Positions 8,905 through 17,037 of a stretch of 64,000 nucleotides of DNA are shown here, piece after piece. The stretch is taken from NCBI RefSeq assembly GCF_029892105.1, contig NZ_JARZAJ010000030.1, positions 17,611-81,610 of the forward strand. Reading direction: 5' to 3'. This stretch comes from Kitasatospora sp. GP82 (GTDB lineage Bacteria; Actinomycetota; Actinomycetes; Streptomycetales; Streptomycetaceae). Below the pieces are notes generated by a model. It saw only the letters and a program-made list of their open reading frames with translations. It was not told the origin of the DNA and did no database searches. Position 1 is the stretch's first letter. The number at the start of each line of letters is the position of its first letter. The translations under genes were made by a program, and so were the position numbers.

Positions 8905-11900
8905 TCAGACGCCCGTGCCCACGTGCTGACGCCGGCTCGCGTCCCTCGGCGGCCGGGACACCGGGCGGTGCCGGCCGGGGGCTCCCCTGAACGCGCGGGG
9001 CGCGGTGGCCGGCGCCACCTGCGCTGGCCAGGCCGCGACCGGGTTGCCGAGCCAGCGGGTGCCGGCGGGCATCCGCTCGCCGCTCATCACCAGCGACGCC
9101 GCGCCCACCGACGCACCGTCACCCACGGACGATCCCGGCAGCGCGATGGAGTGCGGTCCCATGGTGGCGCCCGCGCCGATGTGCACGGTCTCCAGGCGCA
9201 TCACCCGGTCGTGGAACAGATGGGTCTGCACCACGGTGCCGCGGTTGATGCTGGCACCGTCCTCGATGGTGATCAGGTCGGTCTCGGGCAGCCAGTGCGA
9301 CTCGCACCACACCCCGCGCCCGATCTTCGCACCGAGGGAGCGCAGCCAGATGTTGAGGAACGGCGTGCCGATGATCGCCTGGCCGAGCCAGGGCATCGCG
9401 AGCTCCTCGACGAAGGTGTCGTACAGCTCGTTGCGCCACACGAAGTCGGACCAGAGCGGGTGTTCGCCCGCCCGGAACCGGCCGACCAGCAGCCACTTCG
9501 CCAGCGTCGTGGCGAGCAGCGCCGCCAGCCCGGCCCCTATCAGGACCAGTCCGCCGGACGCGGCGGCGACGGCCAGACCGTCCTGGTCCACCACCTCCTG
9601 GAGCGCGCCGAAGGCCAGATCACCGAGCAGGGCCACCAGCACCACCGGCAGGAACCTGCACAGCTCCACGGCCGCGCGGGCCAGCACCAGCCGCCGCGTC
9701 GGCTCGTAGGTACGGCTGGAGTCGCCGGTGCGGGCCACCCGGGGCAGTGAGATACCGGGCCGTCCGAGCCAGGAGGAGCCGGGCTCGGCGTGCGGCGGAG
9801 CGTCGGAGAGCACCCCGACCAGCGCGTTGTCGGGCAGCGTACGGCCCGGACCGACGATGCCGGAGTTACCGACGAAGGCCCGCCGGCCCACGTGCGCGTA
9901 CCCGACCCGCAGCCAGCCGCCACGCATCTCGAACGGCGCCACGAGCGTGTCGTCGGCAAGGAACGCCCCGTCGTCGACCCGCATCAGGCCGGGCAGCGCG
10001 AGCACCGTGGAGGCCTCCACCCGCCGGCCGACCTTCGCCCCGAGCAGCCGGAGCCAGACGGGGGTGAACAGGCTGGCGTAGAACGGGAAGAGCGACCTGC
10101 GGGCGGTGTCCATCAGCCGGGAGACGACCCAGACGCACCAGGCCACCTTGCCGTGGGCGGGGTAGTGGCCCGGCTTGATGGGCCGGCTGCACAACCGGAC
10201 GACGCCGGCCAGCAGCAGCGCGTAGCAGGCCAGCGAGAGCACCACCGCCGGCGGTGTGGCGAGCACCAGCTGGACCATCACGGTGCCGAGCGTGCGGTCC
10301 TGGTCGACCAGCAGCAGCAGCATGCAGAGCGTGGGCAGTGCGGCGACCAGCGGCAGCAGCCCGAGCCCGACCAGTCCGGCCGCGTACGCCGCGTCCCAGA
10401 GCCGCGAGCGGTGGTGACGGGGCATCGGCCAACCGCTGTCGGCTGGCTCCGCGTCAGCCGTCGGGCGGGCCGGGGAGCCGTGCCAGCGCTGCCCGGCGCT
10501 CACGTCGTCGAGGACGCAGCTGCCCGGGGCGACGTCCGCCCAGGCCCCCACCCTGGCACCCGGCATCAGCGTGCTACGGGTACCGACCCGCGCACCCGCA
10601 CCGACCTCGACGCTGCCCAGGTGCAGCACGTCGCCGTCCAGCCACCAGCCGGCCAGGTCGACCTCCGACTCGATGGAGCAGCCCGCGCCGAAGCGCGCGA
10701 GGCCGGTCACCGGCGGCATGGCGTGCAGGTCCGCGTCGCGGCCGACCCGGCAGCCCAGGATCCGCGCATAGCGCCGGGCCCATGGGGTTCCGAGCACGGC
10801 GGCGACGTTGAAGGACGCCACCGCGCGTTCGGCCGCCCACAGCCGCAGATGGACCGATCCGCCTCTCGGGTAGCTGCCGGGCCGGATGCCTGCGGTCAGC
10901 AGCCGGGCCAGTCCCGCACCGATCGCGAGCCGCCCGGCAGCGCTGAACAGCACCAGCCAGGCGACCAGGATCATCCACCACGGCGTGTCAGGGGCCCATG
11001 GCAGCGAACGCCCGGTCAGGGCGTCGGTCGCGCTGTCGAGCGCGGCCAGACCCACCACCCAGCGCAGCCCGCTGATGGTGAACAGCATGGTGAGGACGAG
11101 CAGTTGCACCACGCCCGCGCGGCGCGGGGTGGGCCGCACCCGGCGTTCCGCGCTCGGCGGGCCGCCGAGCTGGTCGAGCCTGGCCGCCTGTTCGAGCAGC
11201 GTGGGGTTGGCGTAGACGTCGGCGACGGACACGCTCGGGTGACGGGTGCGCAGCACCGAGACCAGCTTGGCCGCGGCGATGCTGGTGCCGCCGAGGGAGA
11301 AGAAGTCGCTGTCGCCGGCCACCGGCAGGCCCAACAGGTCCTGCCACTTCCCGGCCAGCCAGCCGGCCGTACCGGTCAGGGCCGCACCGGACGCTGATGC
11401 CGCGCCACTCTCGGCTCCCGGCAGCGGCCAGGGCAGCGCGTTGCGGTCGACCTTGCCCGACGTCTTGGTCGGCAGGTCGTCCACCACGGCCAGCACCGGG
11501 ACAAGCGACTGGGGCAGCCGGTCCAGCAGCGCCGTTCGTGCGGCGGCGGTGTCGAAGGGTGCCCCCGCGCCGGCGCTCGGCACCAGGTACCCGACGAGAA
11601 CCTGCCCACCGGCAGGGGTGTTGCGTACGGCGGCTGCGGCGGCACGCACCCCGGGCAGCGCCTGGAGGGCGGCGTCGACCTCGCCGAGCTCGATCCGGCG
11701 TCCGGCCAGCTTGACCTGCTCGTCGGCCCTGCCGACGAAGACCAGGCCCTCGGGGTCGGCCCGGACCAGGTCGCCACTGCGGTAGACGCGCGGGCTGTGC
11801 AGATACGGGCTGGTGACGAACTTCTCGGCGTCCTTGGCCCGGTCCAGGTAGCGGGCGGTGCCGACGCCACCGATCAGCAGTTCGCCGGTCTCGTTCCAGG

Positions 11901-12948
11901 CGACGGGTTTGCCCTGCTCGTCGACGACCGCGAGCTCCCACCCGTCCAGCGGGGCGCCGATGCGTACCGGCTCGCCCGGGGTGAGCAGCGCGGCGCAGGC
12001 GACCACCGTGGTCTCGGTGGGGCCGTAGGTGTTCCACAACTCGCGGTGCGGGGCGGCCAGTCGGCCGACCAGGTCCTCGGGGCAGGCCTCGCCGCCGAGG
12101 ATCAGCAGGCGGACCCGCTCCAGGTACTCGGTCGGCCACAGGGCGACCAGTGTGGGCACGGTGGAGACGACGGTGATCTGACGCTCGACCAGCCACGGTC
12201 CGAGGTCCGCACCGGCTCGCACCAGCGAGCGCGGGGCGGGGACCAGGCAGGCGCCGTGCCGCCAGGCCAGCCACATCTCCTCGCAGGAGGCGTCGAAGGC
12301 CACCGAGAGTCCGGCGAGCACCCGGTCGCCGGGGCCGAGCGGGCGTCCCTGGAGGAACAGCCGGGCCTCGGCGTCGACGAACGCGGCCGCCGAACGGTGG
12401 CTGACCGCAACTCCCTTGGGGCGTCCGGTGGTGCCCGAGGTGAAGATGATCCAGGCGTCGTCCTCCGGCATCGGGTGTGCCGGACAGCCTCCGGGCCGTC
12501 TTTGAGGGTTGGTCATGACGGCGAGTTCCGCGCCCAGCACCGCGCAGACCCCGGCGTCGGCCCAGACCATCTCGGCCCGCTCGTCCGGGTCGTCGGCGTC
12601 AACGGGTACGTAGGCCGCGCCGATGCGCAGCGTTGCCAGAATCGCGATGTAGAGCTCGGCCGTCCCGGACGGGACGCGCACGCCGACCCGGTCGCCTCGG
12701 CCGACACCGAGCGCCGCGAGGCGTCCGGCGAACTCGTCGACCTGATTCAGCAGCGTCCGGTAGTCGAGCACCGCCGCGCCCGCGTCCAGCGCGGGGGCGT
12801 TCGGGTACGCCTCGGCGGCGGCCTCGATCACCTCCAGCAGAGTCCGCACGGGGGCGGCCGGGGCCACCGGCCACAGTGCCCCGCCCGCCGTTCCCGGTGT
12901 GGTCCGGTACAGCGGCAAGCTCAAGTCCGCTACTTCACGTGGTTCCAT
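8905..12948 (-). CDS. Pls/PosA-family non-ribosomal peptide synthetase (A-PCP-membrane C-terminal domains)
   Basis: The protein is 1347 residues from ATG 12948, preceded by an AGCAGG ribosome site; the in-frame Met 30 codons upstream has no such site. Domains: an adenylation domain about residues 30-520 with A3 IIFTSGTTGRPKGVAVSH (~167), A5 NTYGPTETTV, A7/A8 YRSGDLVRADPEGLVFVGRADEQVKLAGRRI and A10 PTKTSGKVDRNALP; a carrier domain about 545-610 with the phosphopantetheine serine in FFSLGGTSIAA; then ~700 residues with several predicted membrane segments between three hexapeptide-rich blocks (e.g. GARVGTRSTLMPGARVGAWA). This is the layout of epsilon-poly-lysine-synthetase-type terminal domains, which use membrane-embedded C-like tandem domains rather than a thioesterase. 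The substrate is not predictable by eye. The gene stands alone, 220 bp behind the molybdoenzyme gene and on the same strand. Confidence 0.9.
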   Translation of the reverse strand: MEPREVADLSLPLYRTTPGTAGGALWPVAPAAPVRTLLEVIEAAAEAYPNAPALDAGAAVLDYRTLLNQVDEFAGRLAALGVGRGDRVGVRVPSGTAELYIAILATLRIGAAYVPVDADDPDERAEMVWADAGVCAVLGAELAVMTNPQRRPGGCPAHPMPEDDAWIIFTSGTTGRPKGVAVSHRSAAAFVDAEARLFLQGRPLGPGDRVLAGLSVAFDASCEEMWLAWRHGACLVPAPRSLVRAGADLGPWLVERQITVVSTVPTLVALWPTEYLERVRLLILGGEACPEDLVGRLAAPHRELWNTYGPTETTVVACAALLTPGEPVRIGAPLDGWELAVVDEQGKPVAWNETGELLIGGVGTARYLDRAKDAEKFVTSPYLHSPRVYRSGDLVRADPEGLVFVGRADEQVKLAGRRIELGEVDAALQALPGVRAAAAAVRNTPAGGQVLVGYLVPSAGAGAPFDTAAARTALLDRLPQSLVPVLAVVDDLPTKTSGKVDRNALPWPLPGAESGAASASGAALTGTAGWLAGKWQDLLGLPVAGDSDFFSLGGTSIAAAKLVSVLRTRHPSVSVADVYANPTLLEQAARLDQLGGPPSAERRVRPTPRRAGVVQLLVLTMLFTISGLRWVVGLAALDSATDALTGRSLPWAPDTPWWMILVAWLVLFSAAGRLAIGAGLARLLTAGIRPGSYPRGGSVHLRLWAAERAVASFNVAAVLGTPWARRYARILGCRVGRDADLHAMPPVTGLARFGAGCSIESEVDLAGWWLDGDVLHLGSVEVGAGARVGTRSTLMPGARVGAWADVAPGSCVLDDVSAGQRWHGSPARPTADAEPADSGWPMPRHHRSRLWDAAYAAGLVGLGLLPLVAALPTLCMLLLLVDQDRTLGTVMVQLVLATPPAVVLSLACYALLLAGVVRLCSRPIKPGHYPAHGKVAWCVWVVSRLMDTARRSLFPFYASLFTPVWLRLLGAKVGRRVEASTVLALPGLMRVDDGAFLADDTLVAPFEMRGGWLRVGYAHVGRRAFVGNSGIVGPGRTLPDNALVGVLSDAPPHAEPGSSWLGRPGISLPRVARTGDSSRTYEPTRRLVLARAAVELCRFLPVVLVALLGDLAFGALQEVVDQDGLAVAAASGGLVLIGAGLAALLATTLAKWLLVGRFRAGEHPLWSDFVWRNELYDTFVEELAMPWLGQAIIGTPFLNIWLRSLGAKIGRGVWCESHWLPETDLITIEDGASINRGTVVQTHLFHDRVMRLETVHIGAGATMGPHSIALPGSSVGDGASVGAASLVMSGERMPAGTRWLGNPVAAWPAQVAPATAPRAFRGAPGRHRPVSRPPRDASRRQHVGTGV

Positions 12949-13168
12949 CAACCTGCTCTTCGGTCTCGTGGACTGCGGATTCCGAAGGCCGAACGGACCG
13001 TGTACAGTCCATGCCTCCGGTGCCGAGGCTAGACGCACAGTTGTGCCAAACCGCTCGGTAAACCCGTCTGTTCATCAAAGTCTCATGGATGTTAAAGGCG
13101 CCTCACAGGCTGCACGTAGTGAACTGGGCTGATCGACCGTTGGTAACGGCCTGCTCACCACGGTTGGT

Positions 13169-14458
13169 CTAGACAACGATCACCGGATGCACCACCGTCG
13201 CGCCGAAGAGGTACCCCTCACGGTTGAACACCGCCTGCGGTGGCTGAATGTTTCCCTCCTGGTCACTGGCACGCGCCAGCAGTTCGTACGGGCCCGGCCG
13301 CTGCGGCCGCCAGTCGAAAGTCCAGCGGGTCCAGGTACTGGCATGCGACAGGTCGCGCAGCCGGGCGCAACTCCAGTGGGCGCCACCGTCCGTGCTCACC
13401 TCGACCTCGCGGATCGCCGCCGCGCCGGACCAGGAGCGGCCGTGCAGCCGGTGGCACCGCCCACGGGCCAGGACCGCGTCATGGGCCAGCTCGAAGACGC
13501 TCTTGACCACCTGTTCGGCGAGCTCCGCGCCCCCGTCCGGCGGGTAGTCGGGGCCGAACATCCGGTAGAAGTCGGTGTTCCAGGGCGAGTAGAGCGGTTC
13601 GGCGGCGACCTCGATGGTGCCGATCCACTTGATCGAGGCGATCCCGACCCAGCCGGGCACCACCAGCCGGACGGGCGCGCCGTGGTCGGCCGCCAGCGGC
13701 GCGCCGTTCATCTCGTACGCCAGCAGCACGTCGTCCAGGGCCTTGCCGATCGGCAGCGGGCGGCGGACGTGGCCCAGGTTCTGACCGTCCGTGGTGACGT
13801 ACTCGGGGTCGAGCCCGATCGGCATCACGTCCACCGCCTCGGGGCGCAGCCCGGCGCGGCGCAGCACCTCGGCGAGCCGGACGCCGCGCCAGCGGGCGAC
13901 GCCGATACCGCCGAGCGTCCAGGGGGTGCCGGGAACGTTCTGCTGCTGCTGGCTCTCGAAGTAGCTGCGCCCGTTGCCCGCGCACTCGACGGCGGAGCTG
14001 AGCCCGGTGGCGGGCAGCCGCCTGAGCCCGGCGAGGTCGAAGTCGACGGCCGGACCGCGCAGCCCGCTGCCGGTGACGGTCAGTCGCCAGGCGTCGGGGT
14101 CGATCACCGGAGTGCTGGTGTGGTTGCGGATGAAGAAGCGCTCGGTGGGGATGTGGAAGCCGGTACAGCTGTCGCGCAGGGTGTCCCAGCGCATCTCGGC
14201 GTTGGTGCCGCGCGGGATGAACCACTCGGGCGGCAGTGGCTTGACGATCCCGGGCACCGGCGTGGCCGACGTCCCCGCCTGCTCGGGCTCGGGCGTGCCC
14301 TCGGCCGGAACCCGTCCGGTCGGGGCGAGTTCGTCCTCGGAGAGCACTCCGCCGGCGGCGAGCATCCGCAGCAGCGTCCGGTGCTCGACCCCCTCGGCTC
14401 GCGCCTCGCCGGCCAGCCACTGCTGTCGGCGCTTGCGGTCGTACTCGAACTCGTTCAT
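13169..14458 (-). CDS. Sulfite-oxidase-family molybdopterin oxidoreductase
   Basis: A 429-residue protein from ATG 14458 (GGAATGG nine bases upstream); Met codons 3 and 32 residues upstream are alternatives. It has the Moco-binding oxidoreductase domain (about 95-290), with the molybdenum-ligating cysteine in SSAVECAGNGR, then GVGVARWRGVRLAEVLRRAG-like and APVRLVVPGWVGIASIKWI segments. The C-terminal dimerisation domain (Mo-co_dimer, about 310-425) has VSTDGGAHW and WRPQRPGPYELLARASD. There is no clear Tat signal and no haem domain. The physiological substrate is unknown; the family includes sulfite oxidases and sulfite-oxidase-like enzymes that act on other small molecules. Confidence 0.88.
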   Translation of the reverse strand: MNEFEYDRKRRQQWLAGEARAEGVEHRTLLRMLAAGGVLSEDELAPTGRVPAEGTPEPEQAGTSATPVPGIVKPLPPEWFIPRGTNAEMRWDTLRDSCTGFHIPTERFFIRNHTSTPVIDPDAWRLTVTGSGLRGPAVDFDLAGLRRLPATGLSSAVECAGNGRSYFESQQQQNVPGTPWTLGGIGVARWRGVRLAEVLRRAGLRPEAVDVMPIGLDPEYVTTDGQNLGHVRRPLPIGKALDDVLLAYEMNGAPLAADHGAPVRLVVPGWVGIASIKWIGTIEVAAEPLYSPWNTDFYRMFGPDYPPDGGAELAEQVVKSVFELAHDAVLARGRCHRLHGRSWSGAAAIREVEVSTDGGAHWSCARLRDLSHASTWTRWTFDWRPQRPGPYELLARASDQEGNIQPPQAVFNREGYLFGATVVHPVIVV

Positions 14459-14678
14459 CGGGCGCATCCATTCCGGTTGATGGGACGGGATGAGGTGCAC
14501 GCCCGGCGCACGGAGGGGGCTTCGCGCCCTCCGATGGCGGTGGGCGTACGACAACCGGTCAGCGAGAACCGTACCCGAGGGGCGCGGACGGGCCGTCGTA
14601 CCGGCCCCGTCTGCGGCTTCGCCGCCCTGTCATAACCCGGAGCATAGGACGGAATCCGGGCCTCCGTCAGAGCCTCGC
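14459..14678. other. Leader region of the molybdoenzyme gene and spacer
   Basis: I see no gene here. It must hold the minus-strand promoter of the molybdoenzyme, but I see no convincing -35/-10 pair. It adjoins the MerR-type promoter at 14679. Confidence 0.4.
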
Positions 14679-14710
14679 TTGACCTTCACACCCATGTGAA
14701 CGTCTAGCGT
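14679..14710 (+). promoter_or_regulatory. MerR-type promoter with operator inside a long spacer
   Basis: The -35 TTGACC (14679-14684) and a -10-like TAGCGT (14705-14710) are 20 bp apart (19 if CTAGCG is read). The spacer region holds an inverted repeat GACCTTCAC (14681-14689) / GTGAACGTC (14696-14704), 8 of 9 bases symmetric. The over-long spacer with the dyad between the elements is the hallmark of MerR-family activated promoters. No merR gene is beside it; it points at the remnant that starts at 14782. Confidence 0.65.
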
Positions 14711-14781
14711 CCTCGACGACGGCACAACGCACCGACTCGGCCGAACCGAGGGCCGACTGACGTACCAAAGGAGCAGAGACC

Positions 14782-14912
14782 ATGTGATCAGCCCCACCGA
14801 GGCCACCCTGGCCGCCCCCGCCCAGCACCGTGCCTTCGCCGAGGGCATCCCGGGCGCCCAGCTGCTCGAACTCGCCGCCGGCCGCCCGGCCGCCGCCCCG
14901 TACGCGGCCTGA
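14782..14912 (+). pseudogene. Alpha/beta-hydrolase remnant (C-terminal piece) behind an intact start region
   Basis: A good ribosome site (AAAGGAG, ~14767-14773) is followed by ATG at 14782, but the next codon is TGA (ATGTGATC). Reading instead from the overlapping GTG 14784 gives 42 codons (VISPTEATLAAPAQHRAFAE, then GIPGAQLLELAAG) ending at 14912. This resembles the C-terminal region of 3-oxoadipate-enol-lactonase-type hydrolases, just before the catalytic His. The core of the enzyme, including the nucleophile elbow, is missing. I read it as a gene whose promoter, ribosome site and terminator survive after a large internal deletion. It could alternatively be a short peptide gene. Confidence 0.55.
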
Positions 14913-14947
14913 GCTGCCCGCAGGGGCGCCGGCCGCAGTTCCCGCCA

Positions 14948-14979
14948 GGGGCCGCACCTCCCACGAGGTGCGGCCCCTT
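14948..14979 (+). terminator. Strong hairpin terminator
   Basis: A perfect 13-bp stem GGGGCCGCACCTC (14948-14960) / GAGGTGCGGCCCC (14965-14977) with a 4-base loop, followed by TTC. It closes the short unit driven by the MerR-type promoter. Confidence 0.85.
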
Positions 14980-14995
14980 CGGCGTGCCGGGGCGG

Positions 14996-15190
14996 ATGGA
15001 GGGTCACGAGTTCTCCACCCTGGCCTGGATCGCCATGATGTTCAGCACGGGCATGGGCATCGGCCTGATGTTCTACGGAGGCGGGGAGCCGCTCCAGCTG
15101 TACGCCGCCCCCGCGTTCGTCCCACTGATCGGGGAGTGCGGCGCCAACGGCTGGGCCGGGAGGGCCATCGACCTGCTGGCGGTCTTCACC
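14996..15190 (+). pseudogene. BCCT (betaine/choline) transporter remnant
   Basis: About 65 codons read as two separated pieces of a BCCT transporter. EFSTLAWIAMMFSTGMGIGL and MFYGGGEPL are the conserved glycine-rich TM segment. It is joined directly to PLIGECGANGWAGRAIDLLA with VFTT, which belongs further along the family. The intervening helices and everything after are missing, so it cannot be a working carrier. Like the hydrolase remnant just upstream, it shows deletion rather than point decay. Confidence 0.65.
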
Positions 15191-15437
15191 ACCGGGCCGC
15201 GGTCGGCGACGCGATGGCCGAGCAGCAGAGCGGGCGCCGTCCTCCGTCCGGGTGAAATCCGAACGCCCGGCCGCGACCGGCCGCACACCACAACTCCCGT
15301 GCCCCGCCCGGCCCGAGCGGCCTGAGGGGCACCGCACGGCGCGGTGACCCAACGCAACCCAGCATTACAGACAGTCAGATCAGTGCCATGCTGACGGACG
15401 CACCACCCGTCTGAGCTGTCCAGAAGGCCCGCACCGA

Positions 15438-16754
15438 ATGTCCTCACGAGCGTCCGTACTGCCGCGCTCGACCCGTCCGACGGGCCCCACGCACGCAGCC
15501 GACCACCGACCCGAGCCCGCCCTGGGCCATCCGGCCGCCTCCACCGACCGGGCGGTCCGCGCCCACCTGGCCATCGCCACCGTCGCGGCCTGCGCGCTCG
15601 GCTGCGCCCTCCCGGGAGCCGCCTGCCTGATCCGCCACTGCCATCCCGTGCCCGGGGTCAACCCGCCGATACTGATGCTGCTCGCCGCGATGTTCATCGG
15701 CGGCTTCGAAGTCCGCGCGGCGGACGTCGCCCGAGCGCTGCTGCGGCCCGGACTGCTGCTCGCCGGGCTCGGGGTGGCGCTGGTGCTGCGCATGATCGTC
15801 CTGCTCGGCGCCGAGCGGGCGGCCGGCTGCTGGCCCGACCGGCACGAAGCGCTCTGGCTGGTGGTCGGGCTCTCCCTGACGGCCACCATGCCCGTCGCCG
15901 GGGCCGCCCAGACCTGGGGCGCCAAGGCCCAGGCCAACGCGCCGCTCGGCCTCGGCCTGGTCCTGGCCACCACACTCCTCAGCCCGCTCACCGTCCCGCT
16001 CGGACTCGTCCTCGCCGAGGAGCCCGAGGCCGGCGGCCCGCGCCAGGTGCTGGACTCGCTCGCCCGGGCCGACTCCACCTGTGTGTTCATGGCGCTCTGG
16101 GTCACCATGCCGTGTCTGGCCGGGCTGGCCGCGCGCCGCCTCACCCGGCGGCTGGCGGGCGGCCGGTTCCGTGCCGCCGTCCTGCCGTGGCTGCGGCTGT
16201 TCGGACTGCTCAACGCGCTCGGGCTGACCTACCTCAACGCCGCCGGTGTGTTCGGCGAGATCGGACGGCGTCCCGAGCCCCGGCTGGTCGGACTCGCCGT
16301 GCTCGCCGGGGCCGTGGTCTGCGCGGTCCCGTTCCTGACCGGCTGGCTCACCGCCCGCCAGGCCCATACCGGACGGGACACCACCGCCGCCCTCACCCTG
16401 GCCACCGGGATGAACAACACCAGCGCGGCGGCCGCCCTCGCGGGCAGCCAGTTCAGCGGGCACCCGGCCGTACTGCTGCCGATCTTCTTCTACGGCATGA
16501 CACAGCAGCTGCTGGCCGCCTGCCTGCCCCGGCTGCTGCGCCTGCGGACATCGCGCGCGGCGCGCGGCCCGTACGACCTCCGCAGTCCTCGTGGCCGGCA
16601 CCGGGCGCGCAGCCTTCACCGCCCGAACGGACGGCGGCTTCCGGACGGCCCGCGCCGCCGGCGCCGCACCCGACCCCCACAGACCCCTTACACCCCCGCT
16701 ACCTGTGCAGATGTCCCGACGCCGAGCCCCCGCTCAGACTTCACCCGCACGTAG
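15438..16754 (+). CDS. BASS-family (bile acid:Na+ symporter-like) membrane transporter
   Basis: A 438-residue protein with about nine or ten hydrophobic helices between residues 35 and 385. The family mark is the TLATGMNNTSAAAALAGSQF segment before the last helices, matching the GxxNTS region of SBF-like/BASS carriers that move organic anions with Na+. The first 35 residues (Arg/Pro/His-rich) and the last ~60 (Arg-rich) are low complexity and may be unstructured. The start ATG 15438 was chosen as the first in frame; it has no strong ribosome site, so a later start is possible. No adjacent gene hints at the substrate. Confidence 0.75.
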   Translation: MSSRASVLPRSTRPTGPTHAADHRPEPALGHPAASTDRAVRAHLAIATVAACALGCALPGAACLIRHCHPVPGVNPPILMLLAAMFIGGFEVRAADVARALLRPGLLLAGLGVALVLRMIVLLGAERAAGCWPDRHEALWLVVGLSLTATMPVAGAAQTWGAKAQANAPLGLGLVLATTLLSPLTVPLGLVLAEEPEAGGPRQVLDSLARADSTCVFMALWVTMPCLAGLAARRLTRRLAGGRFRAAVLPWLRLFGLLNALGLTYLNAAGVFGEIGRRPEPRLVGLAVLAGAVVCAVPFLTGWLTARQAHTGRDTTAALTLATGMNNTSAAAALAGSQFSGHPAVLLPIFFYGMTQQLLAACLPRLLRLRTSRAARGPYDLRSPRGRHRARSLHRPNGRRLPDGPRRRRRTRPPQTPYTPATCADVPTPSPRSDFTRT

Positions 16755-16789
16755 TCGTCGTTTAACACCACCCTGGAATGCTCTCTGAC

Positions 16790-16975
16790 ATGAACGCTCA
16801 ACCGACCTCGGCCCCGCAGGCCCTTCCTCCGGACCGCTTCCCACTCCCCCAGCGGCATCGCCGCGTCCTCGCCTGCGCCGCCGTCGCCGCCTCGATCGCC
16901 CTGGGCGGTCTCGGGGTCGCCGCCACGGTCGAGACCGTCCGACAGGACACCGTCGCCGTCGGTGCCGCCCGCTGA
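16790..16975 (+). CDS. Small single-pass or secreted peptide of unknown function
   Basis: A 61-codon frame from ATG 16790. After a Pro-rich start (QPTSAPQALPPDRFPLPQ) it has a basic RHRR then one hydrophobic segment (VLACAAVAASIALGGLGVAA) and a short polar tail, so either a signal-anchored peptide or a one-helix membrane protein. The ribosome site is weak. I recognise no family. It is retained because its composition is protein-like and no other gene occupies the space. Confidence 0.4.
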   Translation: MNAQPTSAPQALPPDRFPLPQRHRRVLACAAVAASIALGGLGVAATVETVRQDTVAVGAAR

Positions 16976-17037
16976 GGCCAGGCTGTCCGGGGCCGCGAGG
17001 CCCTGCCTGATCGACTGCCCGGAGGGCTCCCCGCCCG

